Shown here: positions 24,180 through 36,023 of the stretch, in pieces
Layout: every line of letters starts with the position of its first letter
Numbering within the stretch: position 1 is the stretch's first letter
DNA from: Cavia porcellus
Taxonomy: Eukaryota > Chordata > Mammalia > Rodentia > Caviidae
DNA: 64,000 nucleotides
Assembly (NCBI RefSeq): GCF_034190915.1
Contig: NW_026947544.1
Location: 1,178,001 to 1,242,000, forward strand
Reading direction: 5' to 3'
The notes under the pieces: generated by a model
The model's database searches: none
Seen by the model: only the letters and a program-made list of their open reading frames with translations
Told to the model about the DNA's origin: nothing
Translations under genes and position numbers: made by a program

Positions 24180-25552
24180 ATACATAAAAGTATGTGGAAA
24201 TCATGATTTCCTATCATATTGGTTTGAAGACATATAATGTTTTCACTCATTAATTGCAATGGGTTGTACGATTTTAGTATCTATGATAGTATGAATAGCT
24301 ATGTTGAAGAAAACAACACAACATAAAAGCTAGTGCTGATTTAATATCATCTGTTTTGAAGTCCCATCAAGCTGTAGTACATCTGTTTCCACTGGTTTTA
24401 ACATGATGTATCTTACTATATACTATGATATAAACAAAATTCTTTATAGGCAAAGAGATAATATAGAAATCATTGTTTGTTTTCTAATAACTGGTTCTAA
24501 ATACCCTGTAATTCTTGCATTCTCTTGAATGGCTTTACACTGTCTTGATATCCTTGATGTTATAGCATATGAAGTTACACTAAAATAATTCAAGGAATGA
24601 GGCACGATGGCAACTGCTATATGTTAGATTATCTGGTGGTGAAACACAATGATGCTTGAATTGTTCAGTTCTGCCCTGTGTTGTTCTGTTATGGTGTCCT
24701 CTCTTATCTCAATCTCCCCCATTTTTTAAACTAATTTATTTTCTTTCATTTTTTAATTAATGGAAAACAATTAAAAATAGCAGGACAGATTATAATAACT
24801 TTCTTGGTTTTCCTTTTAACCTGATTTGAACTACGGTATTGCTCTCCCCGTCTTGTTTTGTCTGATTATTCTATATTCTATTTTGTTTGATAGTATCACA
24901 TTTGAAGGTATAGGCAACCACTTTGAAGGCAATAAGATATGTTATGATGGCCATTATGGTTTGACTATTATTCTTTTTTTTTTGAAGTCGTGTAAGGTCT
25001 CCAGTGTAGGTTTTATTGGTCTTGTTCTGTACTGTTTTGATCAATTCTATTATACCTGATGATATAAGCAATTCAATTTAAAAAAAGCAACAAGCACAAT
25101 AGTAACCACTTTTGCATCATGTGCTATGCCCACCCTTCTTTTCTAATTGACTCTGTTTTGCTTAGTCATGTTTGATTTTATTCTCTTCAAAGAACAGTAA
25201 TAAGAACAGTAGGAAAATTAAAACCCCAAAAGTCCAATTTTTATTATAAAAAAGAGAGGAAAGGAAGGTCGACTAAGGGATATAACCACAGGTATTTTCG
25301 AGTGTGTAGGATGGGAAGCCATATTGCTGAGCTTTTGTTGGATCACTGAACAGAACTGTCTGCTGTTTCACTGTAAGAATGTCCACTTTCTATGCTTCAA
25401 TTTTGTAATTTGGACAACTTTCTGGGAAGATAATGTATAACTTATTAACTGGTGATTTCTTACTGTATTTTTTCTTGAAATTCCCTATTACTTGTACTCT
25501 TTTACTACTTTGTTTTATCACGTCCTTTCTTTTTTTTCTCTTTAAATAAAAA
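24180..25552 (+). other. LINE-1 3' UTR
   Basis: AT-rich, non-coding tail of the plus-strand LINE-1. It is the reference for the other 3' UTR pieces in the window: TATAGGCAAAGAGATAATAT at 24,447 recurs at ~26,902, and the TTTTGCATCATGTGCTATG block at 25,110 recurs near 27,590 and, inverted, near 13,340. It ends CTCTTTAAATAAAAAAATG without a long poly(A). Confidence 0.8.
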
Positions 25553-25565
25553 AATGTTACTTTTA

Positions 25566-25745
25566 TATAATGGAGCACTACATAGCCATAAAGGAGCACA
25601 AACTTGATTCTGTTATAAATGAATGAAATGAGAGCATACTCATAAGTGAAATAAATAAGGCATGCATGTATAACCATCATGTGTCTTACTACAGTGAGAA
25701 GCCTAAAGAAATAATAAATGTGTATGTTTATAACAAACTATAGTT
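25566..25745 (+). mobile_element. LINE-1 ORF2 3'-end fragment
   Basis: ATAATGGAGCACTACATAGC, then CATACTCATAAGTGAAATAA, match the last part of ORF2 (compare 24,035-24,130). It lies directly after the end of the larger LINE-1, so it is a second, older copy or a piece of a rearranged one. Confidence 0.65.
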
Positions 25746-26137
25746 AAGACAGGTATAAAAATAAATAAAATCTCAGCTAGTAATGACAGGATTCCGTCAA
25801 CTTTGAATAAAGATGTTACTTTCAGAGTTTACATGTGAAGCGACCTGAACTCTAGCAATGAGATGAGAACATGCTGAGTTTAACCCCACCTCTGATACAA
25901 AAGACTGAGTTGGGCTTGTGCGCAGGTCACTGGTGGTAGCAATGACACTGATGCTCACTGAGGTGGAAGATCATGGCCCCAGGCAGAACACCTGAGGCCT
26001 CGGCTCTGGGCTTCTCAGGACTCAGGGGCAGTTGATGTGTGTACCCCTTTCTAAAGAACTTTCCCCACTGAGAGATATGTGGGAGGCCACACCCCTACAG
26101 GAGTGGGCGAGGCTTTGAGACAAATCCTCTGTTCCTT
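25746..26137. other. GC-richer unassigned segment
   Basis: No gene recognised. Base composition rises sharply after ~25,850. It may be the 5' part of the possible composite element described for 26,138-28,055. Confidence 0.35.
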
Positions 26138-26545
26138 CCATTACTCCCTCCAGCAGTAGGTGGGGCCTCCAGAACAAACTGTCAGTTCCCACCATTGCTC
26201 CCTAAGGTGGCTGGCAAAGCCTGCACATCCCACTGTCAGTTCTTGGCCATTGCTCCCTCCCGAGGTGGGCAGAGCCTAAACAGCCCAAATGTCAGTTTGC
26301 CCCACGCCTACCTTGGGTGGTGGGCAAGGTCAGCAGAACCAACTGTCTGCCCCCCATTCCTCCCTCCCGCTGTGCTGAGGGCCAGCAGAACTTCCTGCCA
26401 GTTTCCCACATTCCTCCCTCTTGTGTTGGGCAGGGCCTGAATAACAGACAGTCAGTTCCAGCCATTCCCTCCCTCAGGCAGTGTGTGGGGCCTGCAGTGC
26501 CCAGCTCACCTTACTGCCATTCCTCCCTCCTGTGGTGGTGGGTGG
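26138..26545. repeat. Minisatellite, ~54-bp unit, about 8 copies
   Basis: CCATT(A/G/C)CTCCCT-type unit starts occur at about 26,138, 26,198, 26,248, 26,301, 26,356, 26,408, 26,461 and 26,517 (spacing 50-60). Each unit continues into a GGTGGGCAGRGCCT-like part and a CTGTCAGTT-like end. The units are diverged. Open frames across it (26,195-26,607) come from the repeat and are not supported as genes. Confidence 0.75.
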
Positions 26546-26889
26546 AGCATGCGCTGTCCAGAGGCAGGGGTGCTGCTGCACTGTTGAACAGGGCTCCACA
26601 CACATGAGTCCCTTGATAAGCATGTGGTGCCCCAGCCACCACAGTCACTTGTGCCCCTCTGCTGAGGCAGGTCTCCAAGGTCAAGAGCCAAAGCAGCATC
26701 CTGAGACCACTTTGTTCCCCTGAGGAACTGGGCTCCAGGACCATCCAGCAGGACAAGCACCCACTCCCTTCCCTCCTCAAATACTACCCAAAGTTCTGTT
26801 TTGTATGGGACCCTAAGCTTTGTAACTTTCCATCACAATTCTGCCTTTGGCCACACTAGAGTGACTGCTAGCCAAATAGTTCACCCAAA
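26546..26889. other. Unique segment between minisatellite and LINE-1 3' UTR
   Basis: A GC-rich stretch with no recognised gene separates the minisatellite from the LINE-1 3' UTR. Overlapping open frames on both strands look like chance products of its composition. Confidence 0.35.
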
Positions 26890-28055
26890 CAAAAATTGTT
26901 ATAGGCAAAGAGATAATATAGAAAGCATTGATCATTTTTTTCTGTTAGCTAGTTCTAAATTCTCTACAATGTTTTCATTCACTTGAATGGTGTTACACAG
27001 TCTTGATATGTTTTATGCTATAGCATATGAAGTTATATTCAAATATTTCAAAGAAAAAGACACTATGGTAACTACTATTAAGTTGGGTTATTTGGTGGTG
27101 AAGCACTAGGTTGCTGAAAGTGTCATGCTTTAACCTGTATTGTTAAGTTGTTATGCCCCCTTTTATCTCATCCTCTCCCTTATTCATTAAAAAATTATTT
27201 AATTTTTTAAATTCCTTTTTTAAACTAAGGGGAAAAATCAAAAATCTGGCAGGATATATTATAGTACCTTTTTTATTTCCTATCAACTTGAAGTCCTGTA
27301 ATACCCTTGTTATCTTGTTTTGATTGATTAGACTCTATTCTGCTCTGTATGAAAGTATCAAGTATCAGAGTATAGGCAACTACTATAAAGGAAATAAGGT
27401 TCACTATGATGCCCATTCTGGTTTGACTATTATCATCTTTTGAGGTGCTGTAAGACTTACAAAGTTCAGGTTTTATTGGTCTTGTTCTCTACTGATGTTT
27501 AACTCTATAATACCTAAAGAGATAGACAATTCATCTTAAGGATACAAGAAGCATTATGATAACCATTGTTGATAACCTTGTACTCTGTTTTTACATCATG
27601 TGCTATGTCTATCATTGGTTTTGACTGACAGCTTTGTTTTATCATGCTTGATTTTATTCTCTTACAAAACAAAAAGTAGTAAGATCTAAGGGAGCAATAA
27701 AGCCAAAAATATGTAAATTTTGTTGTAATAAAGAGAGGGAAAGAAAAGTGCCCTGAAGGATACAACAGCAAGTGTGTTTAGGTGTGTTGCTAGAAGACCA
27801 TATTAATAGTTTGGATTGGATTACAGAACACAATTGCTTGCAGCCTCACTGTTTCAGTGTTCGCTTGTGTGCTTTGATCCTGTGACCTTAAACATCATTT
27901 CTAAGATGATAGCAAGTAATCTATTAATTGCTGATAGCATACTGTTTTTTGTTTTTTTTGCTTTTCTGTAGTTCTGAATTACTTATACCCTTACACTGTT
28001 TTGTTTTGTTCTGCTTTTTTTTCCTCTTTTTCCTTTTAAATAAAATATTTTTAAA
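26890..28055 (+). mobile_element. LINE-1 3' UTR copy without ORF2
   Basis: It aligns along its length with 24,440-25,552: TATAGGCAAAGAGATAATAT near 26,902, CACTTGAATGGTGTTACACA, GTCTTGATATG, ATCATGTGCTATG near 27,595, and the TCCTTTTAAATAAAATATTT end near 28,050. No ORF2 precedes it; instead a GC-rich minisatellite does. Substitutions are many, so it is not young. Confidence 0.8.
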
Positions 28056-29069
28056 AAACAGTGAACACTAGTGTCCTTTGGTAACATTTTCTATGTGGAT
28101 TCCTCCTGGAGGGGTTTCTGCTGAGCTGTGATCACAGTACCAGAGCAGTGGGGTATGTCCCACACCTTGAGTACTGTAATAAGACAAGATGTCCTGAATT
28201 CGAGCTTAAGCTTGGGTTATATGTTTACACCTATCTTTCCTGTGGCCCTTGGAAGAGCTAGAGACCCACTGGTGATTTTCAACTTTGGAAATGGCAATAC
28301 CAAATAAAGAGTTGCTTTCAAGAAGACTTTAATGTAAGTTATTTTATTTCATAAATAGCCAAGTCCTGCTGCTCCCCAGGACTCTGTGGCCAAGCCCAGT
28401 ATCCTGCCAGGTGAATATCCTTCTCCCCTCTCTTCCAATCTGCCTGCCCAGAGCCTCATCCAGACCCTTCTCCCAGCCAGGCCCAGTCCTCCTGCTTATT
28501 GTTCTCTTGCCTTGTGAGAAACCATGTGCCCAGCTCCCAAGTTAACACTCTACTCTATTTAGAGAATCCTGGGTGGGGGCACTTTTGGCCTGGGACAAGA
28601 ACCTGAGGATATGTAACAAGGTGAGGTCCTTCTCCCCTGAGCTAGGACCTCAATGAAGCACAGACTGGGGAGGACAGGGTTCCAACAACAGTCCTCATTC
28701 AGCCCATGTCTCTTGGAGGGAGCTCTCATCTGACCTCCAACCCTCCAGAGCCTCTTGGAAAACAGCACCATTTCTCTTCAGACAATGGAATTTTGTGGCA
28801 GGCTGTGCAACCCTGTCAGCCTTGGGTGTCTGATAGCTGAGAGCAAGCCACAGTATTTCCTGGATACTGCCTCTGGAGCTGTTACTGCCTGAAACTCCTT
28901 CCTCCAGCTCTCAGGAACTCCTTTACTGTTGCTTCTTAGGCTTCCTTCTGATCCAAGTGACCTCACTTCCTTATCTCAAAGCTTCCCTTGGAGATGACAT
29001 TTTTGGTATTGTGTCCTGCTTTTCGCAACTGCTCCCACTTGCAAACAATCCTTGTGCCCCGGACTTCCC
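28056..29069. other. Intergenic, no gene recognised
   Basis: GC-richer from 28,350 on. Open frames at 28,559-28,771 and 28,778-28,966 (minus) show no known domain. No splice-bounded exon could be supported. Confidence 0.4.
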
Positions 29070-29300
29070 ACTCCATGGTTGTGATTTACTGTAACATGTG
29101 CAGACATTTTTCTCCAGTTTCTGAGATGTAGCATTAGCTCTGTGACTTGGTGGTTCTATTTAATGCTAAGTGGTTCCGGGCTCCAATTTCTTCTGGGTCC
29201 AATTCCTTCTAGGATTATGGTCTTGCTGGTAGCAGACTCAGTTATTCCCCCTGGGGACCAGCAAATTGAGGAGGAACATATCTTGAACATATCTTGGAAT
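29070..29300 (+). repeat. Third copy of the 1,540-1,800 sequence
   Basis: CATGGTTGTGATTTACTGTA opens a block closely similar to 1,540-1,770. At its right end the 12-mer GAACATATCTTG occurs three times within ~45 bp, a small local repeat missing from unit A. Confidence 0.6.
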
Positions 29301-29985
29301 GCCTTTTGAACATATCTTGGAAGCCACATTAAGTGAAGTCTTGTTACTATGGATTGTTTCTATGTGGATTTAAGGACTATGGGAGAGAATAATGTTTCTC
29401 TTCATGGTTTTTCACAGAGGTACAAGACATGGAAGGTGAGACCAGCCACCCAGATTTCATCCAACTGAAATCCCAAAGGAGAGAATGTCAAATGGAAGAC
29501 AGGAGATGTTGTAAGGAAACCCTGGTGAATTTTAGAAGGACACTAAGAAAAAACTCTCAGATTCACTGACCCTTCCAGATGGTTAGCTGTATAAACTGTT
29601 GAAAGACCTATATTTATGTGTATTCAACAAACTATCCTAAAATGTGAGGGTCATGAGATAGTCATTAAATTTTCCAGGAAGAAAAGACTAAGCCATCTAA
29701 GAACAATTGAGCTCGTTATCAGGAAACATTGGATCAGAAAGAGCAAGAAAACAGTTGCAGTATGTTAGGCATAGTGGTTTCAAACTGCAAATTCAGAATT
29801 CCCTAAATGTCTCTCCGAAGGATGGCAAGTAAAGACCTTTTCAGTCAGACAAGACTCGGTCCCCAGGACTTTCCCCTGGACTCTAGTAACAGAGAAGTTG
29901 GAGGATTGCCCCTATAAATAAACAAAACTGAATCCACAAGGTAGAAAGCTTGGTTGATGTTTATAGTTATACATGATGTTTATAG
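29301..29985. other. Intergenic, no gene recognised
   Basis: No gene or recognised repeat seen. Confidence 0.4.
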
Positions 29986-30180
29986 TTCAGCCAGATATGG
30001 TGACTTCATTCTAAAGTCAAGGCTCTCAAAGGCTGAAGCAGAGGATCCCAAACACAACTCCTGCCTGGGCAACTTGGTGAGGTCATCTTGAAAATGTAAT
30101 TTTTTTAAAGAGAAGAACAGTGTATAACTCAGTTGATAGAGAATCCATGGGTTTAATCCCCTAGTACTGGCAAAGTGATG
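29986..30180 (+). mobile_element. B1-like plus ID-like SINE remnant
   Basis: CAGCCAGATATGGTGACTTC, GGCTGAAGCAGAGGATCCC, CTGCCTGGGCAACTTGGTGA form a decayed 7SL-type unit (to ~30,105). ID-like GTATAACTCAGTTGATAGAG and ATCCCCTAGTACTGG follow. The same B1-then-ID order occurs at 990, 6,897, 10,280 and 12,617, hinting at a composite SINE family. Confidence 0.6.
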
Positions 30181-30504
30181 GTGGGACTTATAGGTAAGTC
30201 TAAAAGCAAAAATGAAAAGGCAAAAATACACAGGAAAGTACCAGTCTGCTAGATTTTGCATTTGTTGACAGATAAATGTTAGTTTAGGTAATTGTTAAAA
30301 TTTTGAAAGTAGTAAATAGAGACAGAAACTAAATATCATATATGTTACAAGGAAAGTTTGAATAAAAGAAATGATGAATTTAACAAGAGGAAGAAAAGGC
30401 AACTGAAATAGAAAGCACAAATAAGAACCCAGGATTAAGTCCTCACAAATCCATGATCATAAAGCTGACCATGTCAAATTAACTTGTTAAAAAACAGAAA
30501 CTTG

Positions 30505-30595
30505 AACTCAAAACGTTGAGCTAGGAGGACCAAGCATTCAAGACCAGCCTAAGCTACACACAGGGGAGACCCTGTCCCAAACAAAAAGCAATCAA
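30505..30595 (+). mobile_element. B1-like SINE remnant
   Basis: GAGCTAGGAGGACCAAGCAT, CAAGACCAGCCTAAGCTACA and GGGGAGACCCTGTCCC follow B1 order, with an A-rich tail. Confidence 0.75.
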
Positions 30596-31885
30596 AACTT
30601 GGCTGATAGGTTGTTTTTTAAAATTCCAGCTTCTTCTGAGAGACACATGTAGGTTAAAAACAAAGAAGCAGATGCTAACTTTAGTAATTTGAATGGTGGC
30701 CACCATATTGTTTAATTTTTTGAGCAATACTATAAAATATTAAAATTTTCTAGTGAAACATTTGCTTTCCCTGCTGAGTAACCACCTACACAATGTATCA
30801 GTGTCCAAGGGTACTGAAGAAACTAGCCATAACCTTGGTGCCTTAAAATCCAAAACTTTATTCTCCTGCAGTTCAGCAGGCCAGACACCTTTCTGCACCA
30901 AGGGACAATGCCTTGTAGGCCTGTCCCTGCATTTGCTACTGTCTTTGGATCATGGGCACATCACTCCAAGCTCTGCCTCCCCTTCAGCTGACCTCAGTTC
31001 TGAGGACACATGTCATCATTCTCAGAGCAGGCTGCTCTGTGTGCTCTGCTTATTCTCTGGCCTCTCTCCCTTCTGAGATGCAGTCTCACAGTCATGGCTG
31101 CCCTAGTCCTCTCAAGCTTCTGACTGTATTTCACCTCAGCATCTCTGATCTGATCTTGAACAGCAGGTCCAAGTTTCTTATGGCTGTAGCCCAGTCTGCT
31201 TCAAAGGAAACTCAGCCTCTCAATTGGACATGCCTATCTCCATTCTGCACCTATAAGCACAGAAATTTCCTTTTTCCAAGACTGACTGCCTTTCTTAAGT
31301 CTTCCTGAGTCTTTTCACAGGATGTACCAATTTCCCTTGAGTTCAGAAGCGTACTGACTGCAAAGATTGGTCCTGGGTGTCCAGAGAAAACCCTCCCTTG
31401 TGCCTTTTAGACCTTTGGCTTCTCAGGGCATAGCCACCAATTTATGGCCACAGAGATTATAGAACACCCAAGAGGGATGGAAATAGCACGTGAGAGAAAT
31501 GAAAGAAGCTCTGAAAGCTGTGTCCCCTCCAGAGGAAACTGGAGGCATTGCCTTCCCTTGAGGTGATGATCTTCCATAAGGCCAGCTTCCAGATCTTTGG
31601 TGCCAGTCATAGACCAGGAGATAACCAGTGATCAAACAAGAGAGCTGTAGCAGCTTATCATGGTGTATTTGCTTAATTACCATACCCCTCTCTTGCTCTG
31701 CCATTTTCAGGACAGCAAGGTTTACCCTCTCGTTTCACTGTCAGGCTGGTGAAGCCTTATCATATGATACAATCACATATAATAATTTGTTCAGTAACCC
31801 ACTTATTTGTCCTTTAAACTGTTACATCACCAGAAGACACATATGTATTTTGGTTTTATGGACAAAGTATAGAATTTTATTGGAG
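30596..31885. other. Intergenic; possible ancient interspersed repeat at 30,838-31,290
   Basis: The stretch from GCCTTAAAATCCAAAACTTT through TTCTCCTGCAGTTCAGCAGG and a CT-rich right part resembles the layout of an old mammalian interspersed repeat (CTTAAAA, then TTTATTCTC, then CAGTTC). I cannot name the family with confidence. Open frames of 92-118 codons here are unsupported. Confidence 0.3.
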
Positions 31886-32003
31886 ATTATGTGCATACCA
31901 AGCTGAACATGTCCAATCTCCTCTGATCTCGGAAGCTAAGCAGGGTCGGGCCTAGTTAGTACTTGAATTGGAGAATTGTATTGGAAAATTGGATTGTGCA
32001 GTT
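31886..32003 (+). pseudogene. 5S rRNA pseudogene
   Basis: The copy follows vertebrate 5S rRNA over its full ~120 nt. GTGCATACCAAGCTGAACAT corresponds to the 5' region. TGATCTCGGAAGCTAAGCAG then GGTCGGGCC, the A-block part of the internal control region, is unchanged. GTTAGTACTTG is kept, but the C-block region is mutated (GGAGAATTG for GGAGACCGC) and the 3' third is decayed. 5' changes break helix I. It is a processed or dispersed pseudogene, not a working 5S gene. Confidence 0.93.
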
Positions 32004-33116
32004 CTCTGCATCTCTTTGATATTTTCGCTGAGTCAAACCAGTGAGATCATCACACTGCCTTTATGTCCCTTGAAACTGAGTCTGACTTGGATTTCTAACT
32101 GACATTTTCTGTCTGTGATAGTTACCTTATGCAGGGTAAACTATGTAGGAAACATAATTTATAGAGTAGTCTCATAATACTCACCCTGTGTCAAATGCAA
32201 AAGAGTGGAGCAGATCTGTTCTCACAAGAGAGACTCAAAGGATATGGCTGAGGGCCTGAATGTGTTGGCATCATGGGGACCTGATTCATATTTTCACATT
32301 TGGTGCTTGAAAGCTGTTTGTCCAGAGAAGGGCACAGGCATGATGAGTTGCTAATGAGTCCATGGCATGGCCACTGCCAATGAGCTTCTGTGGATGTGGG
32401 CAGCTGATTACTGGCACAGAGCTAGGGGGTCCTAAAAAGACTTATAGCTGTCAATATTTTGGGCACTTCATTGAGGGCAGGAGCAGACCAAATGACAGAA
32501 AGCAGGTTGGCCTTGATACAGTAGGTCCTTGGCTCCTTTCAGCCTGTGCAACTCTTGTCACTCTGTCCTTGGCCTATCATTCCGATGACAGTGTCAGTAC
32601 ATGAGGTGGCCCAGCTGGCTGCCCTGTGAAGAGAGAGAAGGGATAATAGACCCCCTAAACCAAGGGTATGAGTTGTTGGAAGGAGCTGCTTGCTATGGAG
32701 ACAAAACAAATATGAGGCTGAAGAGTAAAAGTCTAGTCACTGGTGGAAGTACAGGGAGCATCAGACAGGGGCCTGGTAGGTGCAGTACTGCTGTCCTCTG
32801 GTCTGAGCAGCTGTCTGGGGGAGGATGGTAGTAAGCAGGACAGCACACTCTGGGATGATTTGCTGTCCAGGATGAGGACAAGGGAAGAGCAGCAGGCATG
32901 GCCTGACATAGCCCAAGGTGGCTGGTCTGAGGCCTGAACCATGTCACAGTATGAACACTTTGGAGTAGATGCCAGCAGAGATAGACTCAAATGTAAGAAA
33001 CATAGGAGAGAGGACAGAGTAGAGTAGGGAACCCCAGTGGTCAGCAGGGAGCAGACCAATATGGGGATCAGCAAAGCAGGAATAACAGCCTGCCCTACCC
33101 ACTGAAAAACTGAAGA
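32004..33116. other. Intergenic, no gene recognised
   Basis: Open frames of up to 134 codons (32,733-33,137, minus) overlap on both strands without known domains; none is supported as a gene. Confidence 0.4.
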
Positions 33117-33198
33117 AAGCCAGGGATTGAGCTCCATGGCATAAGCACCTGCCTGGCATGAGCTAGTTCATGAGTTCCATTCCTGGTACAAAACCCCT
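33117..33198 (+). mobile_element. ID SINE, diverged
   Basis: GCCAGGGATTGAGCTCCATG, GGCATAAGCACCTGCCTGGC and CATGAGTTCCATTCCTGGTA align with the ID elements at 433 and 13,363, including the CATAAG loop. Both Pol III boxes are mutated, so this is an older copy. Confidence 0.8.
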
Positions 33199-34038
33199 AT
33201 CCCCCCAATAATACAAGCATGTTGGAAGCTTCATCAGAGCCTATAGACCTGACCTCAGCTCATACCAGGTCTCAAGTCACCATAGCTTGGAACATGACTG
33301 AGTTTAGGTCTGTCCATGGCTACTGAAGGGGAGAACAAAGTCATGGTCCATGCACACCACCCTCCAGGTAGACAAGTAGGAGGAGGTGGAGGATGACTTA
33401 CAGCCCAGGAAAGCACAGAGGGTGAGAGTTTCAACTTTAGGGAGGGTGGTCAGTGGGACACCTCACAGGGAGGTACCAGTGGCAGCAGCATCTTCTCACC
33501 AGGACCTAATACCTGAGTAAGGAGCAGCCACTGGCTGGGGCCTGAGACGAAATAGATCCTGAATGTATCTTACTGCCACTGGCCTTCCTCCAAGTGCAGT
33601 TCTGTGATGGTGATGTGGCCTCACATGTACTGTTACCAGTGGAATGAGATCAGGCTACAGAAATCATTAGTGGGATCCAGGAGACCATGCCAGTGGAGAC
33701 AAAATACTGGGATCCTGGAAGAAGTGGGGCTTGCTGATGTGTTGGCTGCAGTCACAGAAAAGACAATCAGTTGGTAAATCTTTTCCCTGAATTACTGAGT
33801 GTAAAGAAATCAATTCTCTCTCCTTGTTCTGAGGACCCCTCTGTCCTCTGTCTTGTTGCATTAGCCAGAGGCTCACCCCTGACCCCATGAGGACACAATG
33901 GTGATCCTGTGGGAATGAGCTTCTGAGCTTCCTCATGGTTGCACTGTAATTCCTCTTCCCTGGCAACTGCTTTTAAACCTCCCCAAGATCTCTGCAGATG
34001 GGCAGATGGGCAGTGCTGATTTTGGTTGGGTTTTTTTT
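33199..34038. other. Intergenic, no gene recognised
   Basis: No supportable gene or repeat family. Confidence 0.4.
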
Positions 34039-34090
34039 GTCTGTCTGTTTGTTTGTTTGTTTGTTTGTTTGTTTGTTTGTTTGTTTTTTG
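34039..34090. repeat. (GTTT)n microsatellite
   Basis: A CTGTCTGTTT entry followed by about ten GTTT units, flanked by T runs. Its inverse reads as an AAAC tract, which may derive from the tail of an old reverse-strand retroelement. Confidence 0.95.
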
Positions 34091-36023
34091 GTTTTTTTGC
34101 AGTACTAGAAATCTATCCCAGGGCACCTTCCTGAGGCATGTGGGACTTGCTGGTGAAATTGTTGAGAGAAGTGAGCATGGAGTCACTTGGTGGTTAAACT
34201 TTTATCACCAACCTCCCCTGCCAGATGGCTGCTCACCCAGGATCAGGCAGAAGGCCCTGGGGCTCAGCATCTTAAGTAACTCACCCTATCAAGAGCCTTG
34301 CTTTACATAGCTTACCTCCATGATTTTTTGGCAGTATTAACACTGAAGGCATCTGCCTTCCAGCTGTGTACCTGACCTCCACCAGTCAACATAGAAGTGG
34401 GGGGAGCCTCCATTCAGTCAGCCGAAAGTGAAGCTCAGTTGTGCTCTTTGCCTCCCCACTTGAAGGTCTAAACTCTGTGTTGCATTTTCGGTCCCATATC
34501 TGGCCAGAAACCAGGCATTTCTGAGGAAGAAACTGGTCCCAGAGTTGGCAGCTCCATAACCAGTTACCATTTGAGTTATATTTGCCCTGAACTTATATGC
34601 ACATGAGGACCTATATCTCCAGGTTCCTGAAACTTTTCAGGTGGTGTAATGGGGCACTAAATAAAATGAAATTAAAACTTTTGTAAAGAAGCAGCATCTA
34701 ATGCTTCATATAAAGCAGTGCTTGTTTTTAAGATTAAAAATATACCCATCTACACAGTTGCACTCTGCTGCTATTATAGATCAGAGTGCAGTTTTCTTAT
34801 ATTTTATTTTCTTATTTTTCCCCAGAAAATGTCTTTATTAGCCAAAATATAGGTAATATGTACATAATATACATAGACTGATTTCTGGAGTGTTTTTCTA
34901 TTTAATGTATATACCTCCTGCCACTTACATGAATATTTCTTGATAATAAAATATATACCAATAATTTTCTGTTAAGTGAGCAAAGCAAGTGAAATGTGTA
35001 TGGCTGTTAAAGCTTGCAATATTGCCTTCACTAAATAAAAACCATATATGTTTTTAAAGTAAGGCTGTATAAGACTTGTTTCCTTAATATAGGGATGTGC
35101 TGTGTCCAGTGCAGCATGGCCTGGTTGCCCCTGATCCATGTCTCAGGTCTGAGGAACCTATGGATATTCTGGAAGAACTGTGCAGCTTTTAAGTAAAGTG
35201 AAGGATAAGACAAAAAATGCAGGTGCAAGTAAGTGGGGAAAAAAGGTAACAAATGCCACAAACTGACTGATTTGTTGCCATTTATATAATATATCAATTC
35301 AACCTGCTGCATATTAACAGTGAAGCAAGTGATTTTCCATCTTTTAGAGACAAAGACCAAACTAGTAATCATGGAACCACATAAACTGTCTAAACCATGC
35401 AATTAATTACACAGACACTACTAAATACCATTTTACCTACTCCAATATTACAGCATATCCATATGAAAAATAATATCACAGCATGACTTTTTCCATAACT
35501 AGAACTTTTAGGACCAGGCTGGGAATGGACTCCAGGATCCTACAGGAGACAAGACCCAGCAGATTATATCATAAAAAAATCCTGTAAACTTCACAAGTAT
35601 TTGGATTTTAAATTAATAGTGTGAATACTCAGCATAGCTGGTAAGTTGATTGGAATAGTTCCATGAAGTTTAAAAACAAATCTTGTCTGTGAAACACCAT
35701 TTCAATATACAATTATAGTAGGAAGCAAATTAATTTTCTTAGTGTCAAACAATTATACAATTATAGTAGGAAGCAAATTAATTTTCTTAGTGTCAAACAC
35801 CACAGATAACAGACAGCCATCAAAGGTTTAGGTGAAAGCTTATAAATTTTTAAGCAAGTCTTTAAATGAAATCCCTGTTCTGTCAGTTTGTCCTTTTAAT
35901 AATTTCATGGTTTCCCAGTTGGTCTTGCACAATCACATGTTAACATGAAGCAACACTACCTAAATATGAGTACTCAGCCTGAGTGTGTAATTGTGCATTT
36001 CAGCAGCACTTGAGATGCTTTTT
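34091..36023. other. Intergenic, AT-rich from 34,650; one 48-bp tandem duplication
   Basis: No gene recognised. The 123-codon minus frame at 35,031-35,402 has no known domain. At 35,708-35,755 and 35,756-35,803 a 48-bp segment containing TTATAGTAGGAAGCAAATTA is repeated head-to-tail without visible difference. Confidence 0.5.

Larger units (their letters stand above)
18660..25552 (+). mobile_element. LINE-1, near full length, inactive
   Basis: The element shows the whole LINE-1 order in one orientation: GC-richer 5' UTR (~18,660-19,250), ORF1 remnant (~19,257-20,200), short spacer, ORF2 remnant (20,339 to ~24,170) and a long AT-rich 3' UTR to the CTCTTTAAATAAAAAAA end at ~25,552. The total of ~6.9 kb is typical of an intact-length mammalian LINE-1. 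Both reading frames carry several stops and shifts, so it cannot encode its own machinery. The 3' UTR is the same lineage as the fragments at 12,906-14,200 (reverse), 26,890-28,055 and 36,024-36,900 (reverse). Confidence 0.9.

Noticed and set aside
18660..25552. Retrotransposition-competent LINE-1
   Set aside because: ORF1 and ORF2 carry several stops and frameshifts (for example at 19,867, 20,426, 22,219 and 22,399).
26195..26780. Overlapping open frames on both strands over the minisatellite as genes
   Set aside because: They follow the GC-rich tandem repeat and its flank, overlap one another on both strands and show no domain.
31886..32003. Functional 5S rRNA gene
   Set aside because: Both ends and the C-block carry many substitutions, and no T-run terminator context is preserved.
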